Below, piece by piece: positions 44,039 to 54,016 of a stretch of 64,000 bases of DNA (positions are counted from its first letter, which is position 1; each line of letters starts with the position of its first letter). Source of the stretch: JBAZWE01 sp041658605 (lineage in GTDB: Bacteria; Actinomycetota; Thermoleophilia; BMS3ABIN01). Location: NCBI GenBank assembly GCA_041658605.1, contig JBAZZU010000006.1, positions 16,530 to 80,529 of the forward strand, given 5' to 3'. Position numbers and translations under genes: made by a program. The notes under the pieces were generated by a model. The model did no database searches and had not been told where the DNA came from. It saw only the letters and a list, made by a program, of their open reading frames with translations.

Positions 44039-46533
44039 TTTACCACCAGGTTAACCAGGCGGCCGGGCACGACGATCTCCTTTACGACCTGCTTCCCATC
44101 AGTGTGACGCGCGACGCGCTCGCTTTTGCGTGCCGCGGCCAGGAGGTCGTCCTTGCCTGCCGAGGCGGATATCCGCAGGCGGTCGCGCACCTTGCCGTTG
44201 ACCTGGACTACCAGCTCATATGTGTCGTCTTCGAGATAACGCTCATCAGCCTTCGGCCATGGTTCGAGCCAGAGCCGGTGGTGGCCCAGGCGCTCCCAGA
44301 GCTCGGCGCAGATGTGCGGCGCGAAGGGATCGAGCAGCTTGACCACGGCCTCGGCCATGAAACGCAGCACGCCCCTCCCCTCCTCCGATTCGAATAAACC
44401 GTCCTTCGCCAGGTACGCGTCGTTGACCAGCTCCATGACGGCGCTGATAGCGGTGTTGAAACGGAAGCGCTCGTCGATGTCGGCGCTTACCTTGGCAATC
44501 GTCTGGCTGGTCTTGCGTAAGAGTTTGATGGCCTCTTCATCCGAGTTGGCGTAAGACGCAAGCTCCCCGGGCTCCACCTTCTCGACTATCTCGTTGACCA
44601 GACGCCATACACGTCCCAGAAAACGGAATGTCCCCTCAATGCCCTGGTCCTGCCATTCGACATCCAGCTCCGGAGGTCCCATGAAGAGGATGTAGAGCCT
44701 TAGCGTATCCGCGCCATAGTTTTCTACATGCTCGTCGGGATTGATCACGTTGCCCTTGGACTTGCTCATCTTGGCGCCCTGATAGTGGATCATGCCCTGA
44801 GTGAACAGGTTGTTGAACGGCTCCCTGAAGTCGACCATGTCCATGTCAAAAAGGACCTTGGTGAAGAAACGCGCGTACATCAGGTGCAGGATCGCGTGTT
44901 CGACGCCGCCGATGTACTGGTCCACCGGCATCCAGTAACTGACGACCTCGGGGTTGAACGGCTCGCGGTCATCCCGCGGGCCGGTGTAGCGCAGAAAATA
45001 CCAGGAAGAGTCGACGAAGGTGTCCATGGTGTCGGTCTCGCGCGTTGCGGCGCCGCCGCACTTCGGACAGACAGTATTTACAAATTCCCTGTTTGTGGCA
45101 ATCGGCGACTTGCCTTTGGGCGCGTAGTCCTCAACGTCGGGCAGAAGCACCGGCAGGTCTTCCACAGGTACGGGCACCGTTCCGCATTTGTCGCAATAGA
45201 TGATCGGGATCGGCGCGCCCCAGTAACGCTGGCGGCTGACCAGCCAGTCGCGCAGGCGGTAGCTGATGGCGGCCTTGCCCCTGCCTTCGGATTCCAGCCA
45301 GCCGGTGATTGCCTTGCCCGCCTCGCGGTTACCTGTCCCGTCAAAACGGTCCGAATTCACAAGGGCGCCCTCCTCCTCGAAGGCCTGCGTGAGAGCTGCG
45401 CCGTCGTCCGCGCCAGTTCCTTCTCCGGAGATCACGACGCGCACCTCGATGCCGAACTTGCGCGCGAACTCGAAGTCGCGCTGGTCGTGGGCGGGCACCG
45501 CCATGATGGCGCCGGTGCCGTATTCCATCAGTACGTAGTCGCTCACGTAGATGGGAATCTTCTCGCCGTTCACGGGGTTGGCCGCGTAACGGCCGGTGAA
45601 CTCGCCGGTCTTTTCGCGGTCGGCCGTGGCGCGGTCGATGAGCGTCTTTGAGCGCGACTCGAGGACGTAACGGGTTACCGCCTCCGCCTCGGGAAGACCT
45701 TCCGTGACGCGGCCGACCAGCTCATGTTCGGGCGCCAGCAGGAAGAAAGTGGCGCCGTAAAGAGTATCGGGGCGGGTCGTGAAAACGGGGATGTCCAGGT
45801 CGAGCTCATCGACGCAGAAGATGACTTCGGCGCCCTCGCTGCGACCGATCCAGTTGCGCTGCATGGTGATGACCCGCTCCGGCCAGGACTCAAGCAGGCT
45901 GAAGTCCTCGAGCAGCTGTTCGGCATAGTCGGTTATCTTGAAGAACCACTGGGCGAGGCTTGTCTGCTCGACGGTCGTACCACAGCGCTCACAGCCGCCC
46001 TGTACGACCTGCTCGTTGGCAAGCACCGTAGCACAGGACGGGCACCAGTTGACAGGCGCTTCCTTCTTGTATGCCAGGCCTCTCTCGAAGAACTTCAGGA
46101 AGAAGTACTGCGTCCACCTGTAATATTCGGGGTCGCAGGTGGCCAGCTCCCGGCTCCAGTCGATCGAGACACCCAGGCGGCGAAGCTGCCGGCTGATATT
46201 GCCGGTGTTCTGCCTGGTCAGCTCGGCGGGATGGATACCGGTCTTGATGGCCACATTCTCGGTGTTCAGCCCGAAGGCGTCGTAACCCATCGGGTGGAAG
46301 ACCGTAAATCCATTGCGGGAACGGAAACGGGCGATGACGTCGCCCATGGTGTAATTCTTGACGTGGCCCATATGGAGCGTGCCCGAAGGATATGGCAGCA
46401 TCTCCAGCACGTAGCTCTTTTTCGAACGGTCGGCAAGCTCCGGCTCGTGGGGATTGGGAACCTCGAAGGAACGCTCCTCTTCCCACACGCGCTGCCATTT
46501 GGCTTCTATGTCCAGTGGTTTGTACTTGTCCAT
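44035..46533 (-). CDS. leuS: Leucyl-tRNA synthetase
   Basis: About 832 residues from MDKYKPLDIEAKWQ (46533). Class I motifs: PYPSGTLHMGHVKNYTMGD (HIGH variant) and KMSKSKGN. A zinc-type CPSC...CERC pair, the CP1 editing domain with TTRPDTLYGATFF and YGTGAIMAVPAHDQRDFEFA, and the anticodon-binding and C-terminal domains are all present. A TATAAT-like -10 ends at the alternative ATG at 46545, and no ribosome site is seen, so the message may be leaderless. Confidence 0.96.
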   Translation of the reverse strand: MDKYKPLDIEAKWQRVWEEERSFEVPNPHEPELADRSKKSYVLEMLPYPSGTLHMGHVKNYTMGDVIARFRSRNGFTVFHPMGYDAFGLNTENVAIKTGIHPAELTRQNTGNISRQLRRLGVSIDWSRELATCDPEYYRWTQYFFLKFFERGLAYKKEAPVNWCPSCATVLANEQVVQGGCERCGTTVEQTSLAQWFFKITDYAEQLLEDFSLLESWPERVITMQRNWIGRSEGAEVIFCVDELDLDIPVFTTRPDTLYGATFFLLAPEHELVGRVTEGLPEAEAVTRYVLESRSKTLIDRATADREKTGEFTGRYAANPVNGEKIPIYVSDYVLMEYGTGAIMAVPAHDQRDFEFARKFGIEVRVVISGEGTGADDGAALTQAFEEEGALVNSDRFDGTGNREAGKAITGWLESEGRGKAAISYRLRDWLVSRQRYWGAPIPIIYCDKCGTVPVPVEDLPVLLPDVEDYAPKGKSPIATNREFVNTVCPKCGGAATRETDTMDTFVDSSWYFLRYTGPRDDREPFNPEVVSYWMPVDQYIGGVEHAILHLMYARFFTKVLFDMDMVDFREPFNNLFTQGMIHYQGAKMSKSKGNVINPDEHVENYGADTLRLYILFMGPPELDVEWQDQGIEGTFRFLGRVWRLVNEIVEKVEPGELASYANSDEEAIKLLRKTSQTIAKVSADIDERFRFNTAISAVMELVNDAYLAKDGLFESEEGRGVLRFMAEAVVKLLDPFAPHICAELWERLGHHRLWLEPWPKADERYLEDDTYELVVQVNGKVRDRLRISASAGKDDLLAAARKSERVARHTDGKQVVKEIVVPGRLVNLVVK

Positions 46534-46660
46534 GACCAGCGACATTATAACAGCACATTGTGTTTTTGCAGGAGGGACACGGGCTTTGGCGAAGCTCACA
46601 CAAGGAACACAGCGATCAAGTTACACGATACCCTGTAATCACTACCGCACAGGAGGTTTC

Positions 46661-46864
46661 ATGAGAGTTGGTCTGGCGAGGCTGCTCGCCTTCATCGCCA
46701 TCATCGAGGGTATAATTTCGATTCCGGTCAAATGGTCGGGCGAATCATTTCTTGGAGTCTGGGGAGCCGGCTATCTGAAGGCCGCCATGGCTACCCTGCT
46801 TCTGGCGATCTTCTTTCTGCTGGACGACCTCAGGGACCGCTACAGCCGGGAACATACCAGATAG
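46661..46864 (+). CDS. Small two-helix membrane protein
   Basis: 67 residues starting at ATG 46661, with AGGAGG four bases upstream. Two hydrophobic helices (LARLLAFIAIIEGIISIPV and YLKAAMATLLLAIFFLLDD) are joined by a polar turn, with a basic tail RYSREHTR. Divergent from leuS and closed by its own terminator. Function unknown. Confidence 0.72.
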   Translation: MRVGLARLLAFIAIIEGIISIPVKWSGESFLGVWGAGYLKAAMATLLLAIFFLLDDLRDRYSREHTR

Positions 46865-46868
46865 CGAA

Positions 46869-46905
46869 ACGGCCGGCTATAAAAGGAGCCGACCGTTTCT
46901 TGCCT
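46869..46905 (+). terminator. Terminator after the two-helix membrane protein
   Basis: AAACGG-CGGC pairs with GCCG-CCGTTT with one mismatch, then CTTGCC. It lies just past the stop at 46864. Confidence 0.6.
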
Positions 46906-46940
46906 ACCATATTTTAAGACGCCAGTTAGCGTTCAAGGAT

Positions 46941-47462
46941 TCAGGTGCAGCCCCACTCTCCCTTTCTTCCCTGTGACCACATCCAGGCGGCCGCCTCGAC
47001 CTGGGCGTGACCGTCATAGATGCTCTGCGAACCCAAGGGCGTATTGGCCCAGGTGCCCGGATCAAACTGGAACAGGCCCTTGTTTACGCCGTTGTCCGCA
47101 TTTGGGTCGCCCTTGCTCTCGCATGACATCACGCGATACAGCGCCGATGGGTCCTGCCCGTATTTACCAGCCGCTACTACCAGATCCGGCCCCCACTGGC
47201 CGAAACGCTGAACGGCTTCCCTGATCATTCTTTCCTGCTCCATCTGCTGCTGGATCTGCTGTACCTGGGCTATGTATGCCGCCCTTTCCTTATCCAGCCT
47301 GCTCTTCTGAATCGACTCGTCGAGTTTGCTGACGCTTTCACGAGCCGGGCCAAAGAGCAGCCGGCTGTCATAAGCCGGCTTCGTCTGTGCCGCCTGCGCC
47401 GCGTAGGCTACAAAGCCTACGACCAGCAATCCAATCGCGACAACCATGATGACATAACGCAT
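46941..47462 (-). CDS. Secreted transglycosylase-like (Rpf/SLT-type) protein
   Basis: 173 residues from MRYVIMVV (47462, with GAAGGG ahead); longer in-frame starts lack a ribosome site. Signal helix, a Gln-rich coiled coil (AAYIAQVQQIQQQMEQERM), then a lysozyme-like core: GQDPSALYRVMSCESKGDPNADNG with the catalytic glutamate in CESKG, and NKGLFQFDPGTWANTP. It ends in EWGCT; the two cysteines probably form a disulfide. Similar domains cleave glycan strands in Actinobacteria. Confidence 0.85.
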   Translation of the reverse strand: MRYVIMVVAIGLLVVGFVAYAAQAAQTKPAYDSRLLFGPARESVSKLDESIQKSRLDKERAAYIAQVQQIQQQMEQERMIREAVQRFGQWGPDLVVAAGKYGQDPSALYRVMSCESKGDPNADNGVNKGLFQFDPGTWANTPLGSQSIYDGHAQVEAAAWMWSQGRKGEWGCT

Positions 47463-47905
47463 GCATCCCTTCCGGCCTTCTGGGGCCTTGAGTGTTGCTT
47501 TCATGACTGACAGGCGGCCGGCATGCCTATATACCGCCGGTCTTGAGCACAGCGCACCAAAAGGCGCCGCGCCTGCCATTCACAACTCAATGAACGATTT
47601 CCAGCCTTTGTTCCCGTTTAAAGCCGGCACTCTGACACGGCCTGCGGCCGGATGCCAGCATGGATCAGAAGGAGTCGGGCGAAATGGGAATCAGGAGAAA
47701 TCAGGAAGGCTGCCGGTAAAAGACACAACCGGATTGATCATTAAGTTGTTTTGGTAACCTGAGTATTGTAAGTGATTAGGTATTAATACTCAAGGTAGTT
47801 TGTGACTAATGATACTTTCGTGGTAGTGGCTCATTCAGGTGATGGAAATTTTAAGGCATCCAGGGGCCTGATGAAATCCGGCTGTACGTTCTGCTGTCTT
47901 GTGCG
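47463..47905. other. Long leader/promoter region of the transglycosylase gene
   Basis: 443 bp without a gene. A minus-strand promoter (TTGAGT, 17 bp, TACAAT) lies at 47765-47793, giving an untranslated leader of about 290 bases. The leader has GC-rich pairing segments (for example GGCGG / CCGCC around 47512-47540). Cell-wall hydrolases in Actinobacteria often have a c-di-AMP riboswitch here, but I do not find its conserved strings. Confidence 0.5.
47765..47793 (-). promoter_or_regulatory. Promoter of the transglycosylase gene
   Basis: On the minus strand: TTGAGT, 17-bp spacer, TACAAT. Each box is one or two bases from consensus. Confidence 0.6.
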
Positions 47906-48640
47906 TCAATCGATATCTACGACCATTATCACGCGGTAACACCGTCCCGGATTGAACCGGGACAGCAGGCCCGCCAGCGGCATCAGCCCCAGCACCGTGA
48001 AATTGTAGAAGAACCTGCTGCGGCTGATCCAGCCCTTCATCAGGAAAGAGCGCAGCTGAAGATTGGCGTTTTTGTATACCGTGACACGGCCGCGTCTGCC
48101 AAGACGCCTGAGCACCTTGTTTATCATCATCTGCATATCTTCCGGATCCGGCAGGCCGTTTTCCAGGTGGTCGCGGAAAAAGGGGTACTCCTCACCGCGC
48201 ACCCTGGTATAGCGCTCGTCGAGAAATCGGTCCTGGGCTTCGGCCCCTGCGCCGCTGGGTACGGCGATGATGACCATCGCTGACGCTGTCCGCATCATCT
48301 CCGAGAGCGCAGCTTCCCTTGCTTCCGGCGGTATGTGCTCAAGCGAGTCCACCGATATGACGGCGTCAAAGCTGTGATCATCGAAGGGCAGGCTGGTGAC
48401 CGTACCCGTGACCTGCTGCATCGCCGGGTTGTCCCGCTCAAACGACCGGTCTAGTCCGGTGAGCTCAAATTCGCATGAGTAGGGTGTGATCCCCAGGTCC
48501 CCGGACCCCACTTCGAGGACCTTTCTGATTCCGGCGTCCTTGAGGATTCGCACGACAGGAAGGTACCTGAGCGCCACCTCGGTGGACTGCTCCGGGTATT
48601 TATCAACAAGCCTGTCAACGATTTTTCCTGGTAGGGACAT
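47906..48640 (-). CDS. Class I SAM-dependent methyltransferase
   Basis: 244 residues. Motif I is VLEVGSGDLGI, the acidic residue of motif II is in LTGLDRSF, and FDDHSFDAVISVDSLEHIPPEAREAAL is motif IV/post-I. The C-terminal helices carry a hydrophobic patch (FYNFTVLGLMPLAGLLSRF) that may contact membrane or lipid. The substrate cannot be told from the sequence. Confidence 0.85.
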   Translation of the reverse strand: MSLPGKIVDRLVDKYPEQSTEVALRYLPVVRILKDAGIRKVLEVGSGDLGITPYSCEFELTGLDRSFERDNPAMQQVTGTVTSLPFDDHSFDAVISVDSLEHIPPEAREAALSEMMRTASAMVIIAVPSGAGAEAQDRFLDERYTRVRGEEYPFFRDHLENGLPDPEDMQMMINKVLRRLGRRGRVTVYKNANLQLRSFLMKGWISRSRFFYNFTVLGLMPLAGLLSRFNPGRCYRVIMVVDID

Positions 48641-48849
48641 ATGATGTTCGATCAGTAGGGATAATGACGGACTTCATATTATAGTACAGGGGCCTGACCG
48701 TATAGATTCCGCAATTGTATTTATGACCCGCTCACGCGGGCAATAACTCTGCCGCAGGTGCTAGAATTGTGCTGTTTTATCGTCGAGGGTCCATGCCTGT
48801 TCCAGACGGGCTTAAGCGCGGGAAATAGCGGGGGGCAACCATTCTCGAA

Positions 48850-51390
48850 ATGGACATAAGCGCGATTTCCGGCCTTTCCGGGGAGGAAGCCGCCAGACGG
48901 ATCGAGCAGGAGGGCTACAACGAGCTGCCCACGGGCAGCCGCCGCGGCCTTCATAACATCGCCCTCGAGGTCATCCGTGAACCGATGTTCCTGCTGCTGA
49001 TCGCCGCGGGAACGCTCTACCTTCTTCTGGGAGATTTGGAAGAAGCACTGATGCTGCTGATGTTCGTCTTCGTCATCATGGGCATCACCTTCTACCAGGA
49101 GCGCAAGACGGAGCACGCACTCGAAGCGCTGCGCGATCTCTCCAGCCCGCGAGCCCAGGTGATACGCGATGGCGTTGTAATTCGCATCGCCGGCCGTGAA
49201 GTGGCGCGTGGCGATACCCTGGTCATCAACGAAGGCGACCGGGTGCCCGCTGACGCAGTGCTGCTCTCCTGTATCAACCTGACCGTCGACGAATCGCTGC
49301 TTACGGGAGAATCGATCCCGGTAATCAAATGCTCCGGCGAGGAAGAAGAGCGTATGGGCCGGCCGGGCGGCGATGACCTGCCGTTCATCTTCTCCGGCAC
49401 TCTGGTAACCCAGGGCCGTGGTATCGCCACCGTGCTGACAATAGGCGGAAACACGGAGATGGGCCGCATCGGCAAGGCCCTTGAGGCGGTTGAGCCCGAG
49501 CAGACACACCTTCAGACTGAGACGCGCCGGCTCGTGCGCAATCTCGCGATCATCGGCCTGTCTCTATGCCTGCTGGTCGCCATGCTCTATGGATTCATGC
49601 ACGATGAATGGCTGAACGGCTTCCTCGCGGGCATCACACTGGCGATGGCCACTCTGCCTGAGGAGTTCCCGGTCGTTCTGACCGTCTTCATGGCCCTGGG
49701 CGCCTGGAGGATATCGCGCAGCCAGGTTCTTACCCGCCGGACTCCGGCAATCGAAACCCTGGGCGCGGCGACTACTCTCTGCGTGGACAAGACCGGCACC
49801 CTGACCATGAACCAGATGTCGGTAGCCAGACTCTTCACCAACGGCGAGTTTCTCGATCTGAGGGGAAAGCACGAGCCCGGCCTGCAGATTCCCGACCAGT
49901 TCCATGAGTTGATCGAGTACGGCATCCTGGCCAGCCAAAAAGATCCCTTCGATCCAATGGAAAAAGCCATCCGTTCACTCGGCGAACATGAGCTCGCGCG
50001 CGCCGAACACCTTCATGACAACTGGAAGCTGGTTCACACCTACCCGCTGTCGCAGTCCCTGCTTGCCCTGTCGCATGTCTGGCAGTCATCCACCAGGGAA
50101 GAGTTCGTCATCGCGGCCAAGGGAGCGCCGGAGGCCATTGCCGACCTCTGCCATTTTGACGGGCAGCAGTTTCTTGACCTTGAGAAGAGCATCGCTGGCA
50201 TGGCCGAGGAAGGTCTGCGGGTGCTCGGCGTAGCGCGGGCGCGGCTTGTGCAGTCTGAACTGCCGGAGGAGCAGCACGACTTCGAGTTCGAGTTCATGGG
50301 CCTGCTGGGATTGTCCGACCCGCTGCGCCCGATGGTGCCGAAGGCAATCGAGGAATGTTATTCAGCCGGCGTCCGCGTGATTATGATCACCGGAGATTAC
50401 GCGGGAACCGCAATGAACATAGCCCGGCAGATCGGGCTCGACCGGTCCGATGTCGCGATTACCGGCCCGGAGCTGGAATGCCTGAGCGACGCGGAACTGG
50501 CCGGGCGCATCGGCGGAGTCAACATCTTCGCGCGCATGGTGCCGGAACAGAAGCTGCGCCTGGTTCGCGCCCTGCAGGCTGACGGCGAGGTCGTGGCCAT
50601 GACCGGCGACGGCGTCAACGATTCGCCTGCCCTGAAAGCGGCCGATATCGGCATCGCCATGGGCGGCCGCGGCACCGACGTCGCCCGTGAAGCCTCGGCT
50701 CTGGTGCTGCTCGATGACGATTTCTCTTCGATCGTACGGGCCGTACGGCTCGGACGGCGCATCTACGACAACATCCGCAAGGCCATGGCCTATATCTTCG
50801 CTGTACACGTTCCCATTGTCGGCCTTTCGTTCATCCCGGTGCTGCTCGACTGGCCGCTGGTGCTGATGCCGGTCCATATTGTATTCCTCGAGCTGATCAT
50901 CGACCCGGCCTGTTCGGTTGTCTTCGAGGCCGAGCCGGAAGAAGCTGATGTGATGGACAGACCTCCCCGCAACCCCGACGAACCGATGTTCGCTCGCCGC
51001 ACACTGGCGCTCAGCATAATGCAGGGCTTGAGCGTGCTGGCGATCGTCATGGCCATCTACGCTTTTTCCCACTACCGTGGATACGGCGATGGCACGATCC
51101 GGGCCAATGTGTTCACGACTCTGATATTCGCCAACGTAGGGCTTATCCTGACCAACCGCTCATGGTCGCGCACGCTGTTCGCCACCCTGCGTTCGCCCAA
51201 CCGCGCCCTCTGGTGGCTGCTGGCAAGTGTCTCCATCGTTCTGGGCCTGGTGCTCTACGTGCCATTTTTGAAGGGGCTTTTCCTCTTCGAGCGGCTCAAC
51301 CCGGCTGATCTGCTGGCCTGTATTGTTGCGGGATTCGTCAGCATCACGTGGTTCGAGCTGCTGAAGTATTTCAGGGGGAGGCAGGCATGA
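48850..51390 (+). CDS. P-type cation-transporting ATPase (P2, Ca2+/Mn2+-like)
   Basis: 846 residues. Actuator motif LTGES (about 158), the M4 motif LPEEFPVVL (in place of PEGLP), phosphorylation site CVDKTGTLT, KGAPE nucleotide-site motif, and hinge TGDGVNDSPALKAADIGIAMG. About ten membrane helices with the C-terminal block PFLKGLFLFERLNPADLL. The PEEFP variant marks a bacterial P2 subgroup related to calcium pumps. The transported ion is uncertain. Confidence 0.92.
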   Translation: MDISAISGLSGEEAARRIEQEGYNELPTGSRRGLHNIALEVIREPMFLLLIAAGTLYLLLGDLEEALMLLMFVFVIMGITFYQERKTEHALEALRDLSSPRAQVIRDGVVIRIAGREVARGDTLVINEGDRVPADAVLLSCINLTVDESLLTGESIPVIKCSGEEEERMGRPGGDDLPFIFSGTLVTQGRGIATVLTIGGNTEMGRIGKALEAVEPEQTHLQTETRRLVRNLAIIGLSLCLLVAMLYGFMHDEWLNGFLAGITLAMATLPEEFPVVLTVFMALGAWRISRSQVLTRRTPAIETLGAATTLCVDKTGTLTMNQMSVARLFTNGEFLDLRGKHEPGLQIPDQFHELIEYGILASQKDPFDPMEKAIRSLGEHELARAEHLHDNWKLVHTYPLSQSLLALSHVWQSSTREEFVIAAKGAPEAIADLCHFDGQQFLDLEKSIAGMAEEGLRVLGVARARLVQSELPEEQHDFEFEFMGLLGLSDPLRPMVPKAIEECYSAGVRVIMITGDYAGTAMNIARQIGLDRSDVAITGPELECLSDAELAGRIGGVNIFARMVPEQKLRLVRALQADGEVVAMTGDGVNDSPALKAADIGIAMGGRGTDVAREASALVLLDDDFSSIVRAVRLGRRIYDNIRKAMAYIFAVHVPIVGLSFIPVLLDWPLVLMPVHIVFLELIIDPACSVVFEAEPEEADVMDRPPRNPDEPMFARRTLALSIMQGLSVLAIVMAIYAFSHYRGYGDGTIRANVFTTLIFANVGLILTNRSWSRTLFATLRSPNRALWWLLASVSIVLGLVLYVPFLKGLFLFERLNPADLLACIVAGFVSITWFELLKYFRGRQA

Positions 51391-51556
51391 GAGGCTGCCC
51401 GGAATTGCCCTTGCAACGGTAGAGTTACTTTATACAGTCAGAACAAGCGTGACCGCCGGAAGAAATCCGGGCAAAATGGCGAGTGAACAATCTTGCTTAT
51501 CTGATTTTCATTCTTATATCGGGCTTATTTTTCCTGTTTACGGGAAGATTACTTAA

Positions 51557-53053
51557 ATGGATCTTTCTCCAAAAACCAAAATTGACGACCTGCTGAGCAG
51601 ATATCCCTTTCTCCTGGAATTCCTGATCGAACTGTCCCCAAAGTATAAGCTGCTGCAGAATCGCGTTACCAGGAAGACCATTGGGAAAGTCGCTACCCTG
51701 GCGCAGGTGGCTTCCATCGGTGAGCTCGACCTCAAAAAGCTTTTATCAGACATCGCCGATGAGATCAGAGAGAAGTCTGGTGAAGAAGTGGTTGTCGGCC
51801 AGGACGATAGCGACGCCGGAGTCGCGCCTCATGGTGACAACGCTTCTGCTCCCCAGGACCTTAAGTCGCGCCAGGAGATACTCAAGAGCATTATCAGGGA
51901 TCTTCACGATGGAGAGGACATGGAAGTCCTCAAACAACGTTTCAGTGACCTGATCGAGAATATCAAACCAACAGAGATCGCCGCCATGGAGCAGGCGTTG
52001 ATCGACGAAGGCATGCCTGAATCGGAAGTAAAACGACTGTGCGATGTGCACGTCGAAGTCTTTCAGGAATCACTGGAGGACCAGGACACGGTCAAGGCGC
52101 CTGCGGGCCACCCCATTCACACGTTCATGCTCGAGAGCCGGGCCGCGGAGGAGCTGCTGCGGAAAATTTCACAGATACTCGATAAGGTCCGCGATTTATC
52201 GGAGAAAGAACTCATCGAACAATACAGTAGCGACCTGGAACGATTGCTGGAGCAGCTGTCGGACATTGACCTCCACTATCTGCGCAAGGAAAACCAGCTG
52301 TTCCCTCTCCTTGAGGAACACGAGGTCAAGGGACCTTCCCAGGTCATGTGGGCGCTCCATGACGACATAAGGGCTGGGATAAAGACTGCGCAAGCGGAAC
52401 TCGCTGCCTCGCTGGGTAGCGAAGCTCTGAATACAATCAGATATGTGAGCAAGTCAATCGAAGACATGATTTACAAGGAGGAGCATATCCTGTTCCCCAT
52501 GGCCATGGAGATGCTCAGCGATGCCGACTGGCGGAAAGTCAGCCAGGGGGAAAGCGATATCGGTTATGCCTGGGTCGTTCCAGAGGCGAGATGGCCGAAG
52601 GCAGGCGATATCGCTCCGACCGGTGGAAAGGAGACCCAGGAACCGGGAATCCTGACACTGTCAACCGGACAATTGACTACCGAACAGGTGAACTTGCTTC
52701 TGACGCACCTGCCAGTAGAGGTAAATTTTGTTGATGAGAACGATGAAGTGCGTTATTTCTCGAAGGTGAAGGAAAAGATATTCCCCCGCAGCAGCGGCGT
52801 TATAGGCCGGAAGGTCCAGAACTGCCATCCACGGGCCAGCCTCGACAAGGTACAACGGATCCTCGACGAGTTCCGGTCCGGCGAGAAAGACGTGGCCGCT
52901 TTCTGGATCGAGATGAAGGGGAAATTTATCTACATCAGGTATTTCGCCGTACGGGATGAAGATCGGGCTTACAGAGGCACAATCGAGGTCGTGCAGGATG
53001 TGACCGAGATACGCGGGCTCACCGGCCAGAAACGCCTGCTCGACTGGGATTAA
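51557..53053 (+). CDS. DUF1858-DUF438-hemerythrin-PAS protein
   Basis: 498 residues. N-terminal DUF1858-like domain (TKIDDLLSRYPFLLEFLIELSPKYK), a DUF438 domain (SRQEILKSIIRDLHDGEDMEVLKQRFSDLI), a hemerythrin-like HHE domain (HPIHTFMLESRAAEELL, HYLRKENQLFPLLEEHEV, MWALHDDIR, KEEHILFPMAMEML) with di-iron ligands, and a PAS-type C-terminal domain (VEVNFVDENDEVRYFSK ... GRKVQNCHP). This architecture is typical of anaerobes and is thought to sense oxygen or nitric oxide or to repair iron centres. It stands alone. Confidence 0.9.
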   Translation: MDLSPKTKIDDLLSRYPFLLEFLIELSPKYKLLQNRVTRKTIGKVATLAQVASIGELDLKKLLSDIADEIREKSGEEVVVGQDDSDAGVAPHGDNASAPQDLKSRQEILKSIIRDLHDGEDMEVLKQRFSDLIENIKPTEIAAMEQALIDEGMPESEVKRLCDVHVEVFQESLEDQDTVKAPAGHPIHTFMLESRAAEELLRKISQILDKVRDLSEKELIEQYSSDLERLLEQLSDIDLHYLRKENQLFPLLEEHEVKGPSQVMWALHDDIRAGIKTAQAELAASLGSEALNTIRYVSKSIEDMIYKEEHILFPMAMEMLSDADWRKVSQGESDIGYAWVVPEARWPKAGDIAPTGGKETQEPGILTLSTGQLTTEQVNLLLTHLPVEVNFVDENDEVRYFSKVKEKIFPRSSGVIGRKVQNCHPRASLDKVQRILDEFRSGEKDVAAFWIEMKGKFIYIRYFAVRDEDRAYRGTIEVVQDVTEIRGLTGQKRLLDWD

Positions 53054-53265
53054 ACACCAGGGTCAGGAATCAGGCCGGCGATGGAAAAGGAGGAGCAGGC
53101 CGCCAGCCGTGCTGGAAGAATGTTTTTCGCAGCAGAAAAGCGTCAATCAGGCTTGCCAAGACAGGTATCAGCCGGGGTCAAGCACATGACACCCAAAGAC
53201 GGAAACCGGCTGGGAGTCATCCTCGCCATGGTGATTCTGCGATCGCCTGCTTATGATCCCGTTCT

Positions 53266-53790
53266 TTACGAAGGCTTATCTGCGGGATTGAGGGAGTCGA
53301 TCTCGATCGGGTCATTGTCCGGCCAGTACAGCTTTAAGCCCTGATGAGAACCTGTCACATCATAACTAAACAGCATTTTATTAGATGATTTAGTGTGAGA
53401 GAAAGCCTGACGTCTCAACTCTTCGCCCGCCGCAGTCGTGACCTTCACCGGTATTGTTTTATTCTGGAATGCATCATAATCAGCTTCGCTCATTTTGCAT
53501 TCACCTGTACACGAAACCTCTATCACGATAGCGCTGCGAGGGTTACCTGTTGCCGGATCTTTGGTATTTGAGAACCTCACTTTATCTAAAGTGATGCTAC
53601 CGAAGGATGACTTCAACGTGGTACCGGTCGAAGCGCTGGATGTGCCTGTTGCTGCTGTTGCGGATGAGGTTTTTACTGAAGTTGTGGATGTTGTATCTGA
53701 TGACCCGCTGTCAGAGCCGCAACCGCTCAACATACCGACCAGCGTGAACAGCGCTACCAAACCGACTAGCTTTTTCTTTCCTGATTGCAT
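53266..53790 (-). CDS. Lipoprotein of unknown function
   Basis: 174 residues. Lipobox LSGC after MQSGKKKLVGLVALFTLVGM, a Ser/Thr/Ala linker, then a small beta-rich domain (ITLDKVRFSNTKDPATGNPRSAIVIEVSCTGECKM, DAFQNKTIPVKV, LFSYDVTGSHQGLKLYWPDNDP), suggestive of an immunoglobulin-like DUF4352-type fold. The last gene before the repeat array. Confidence 0.75.
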   Translation of the reverse strand: MQSGKKKLVGLVALFTLVGMLSGCGSDSGSSDTTSTTSVKTSSATAATGTSSASTGTTLKSSFGSITLDKVRFSNTKDPATGNPRSAIVIEVSCTGECKMSEADYDAFQNKTIPVKVTTAAGEELRRQAFSHTKSSNKMLFSYDVTGSHQGLKLYWPDNDPIEIDSLNPADKPS

Positions 53791-53865
53791 TTAAAGCCTC
53801 CGTTCAAGTTTAAGCCGGCCAAGGCTCGGCATCATGCTCAAAGTGTTTATATTCCCACGAGGATG

Positions 53866-54008
53866 AGTTCACATCCCCTCAGGTCTCATCAAAACAATAA
53901 CAAATTAATGTCTTAACAATGCTATTTCCGAGAAATCAAAATTTGCTGGAGGTTATGGAATGCTATTCGAACTATTCGGTTCCGGATGAGCTTGAAAAAG
54001 CGGTAAAG
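53866..54008 (+). repeat. Cassette-delimiting repeat, copy 1 (most diverged)
   Basis: About 143 bp. The left end is degenerate (GTTCACATCCCCTCAGGT in place of GTTCGAATCCCCTATGGT); the right terminal repeat ATTCGAAC is at 53965-53972, 106 bp from the left start. The tail GGATGAGCTTGAAAAAGCGG is exact. The inner hairpin has decayed. Marks the left edge of the array. The toxin gene stop (54017) is 9 bp beyond it. Confidence 0.85.
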
Positions 54009-54016
54009 ATCGCTCT

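Noticed and set aside
53081..53344. 87-codon plus-strand frame after the DUF438 gene
   Set aside because: Overlaps the 3' end of the lipoprotein gene, which has a proper lipobox; translation shows no domain.
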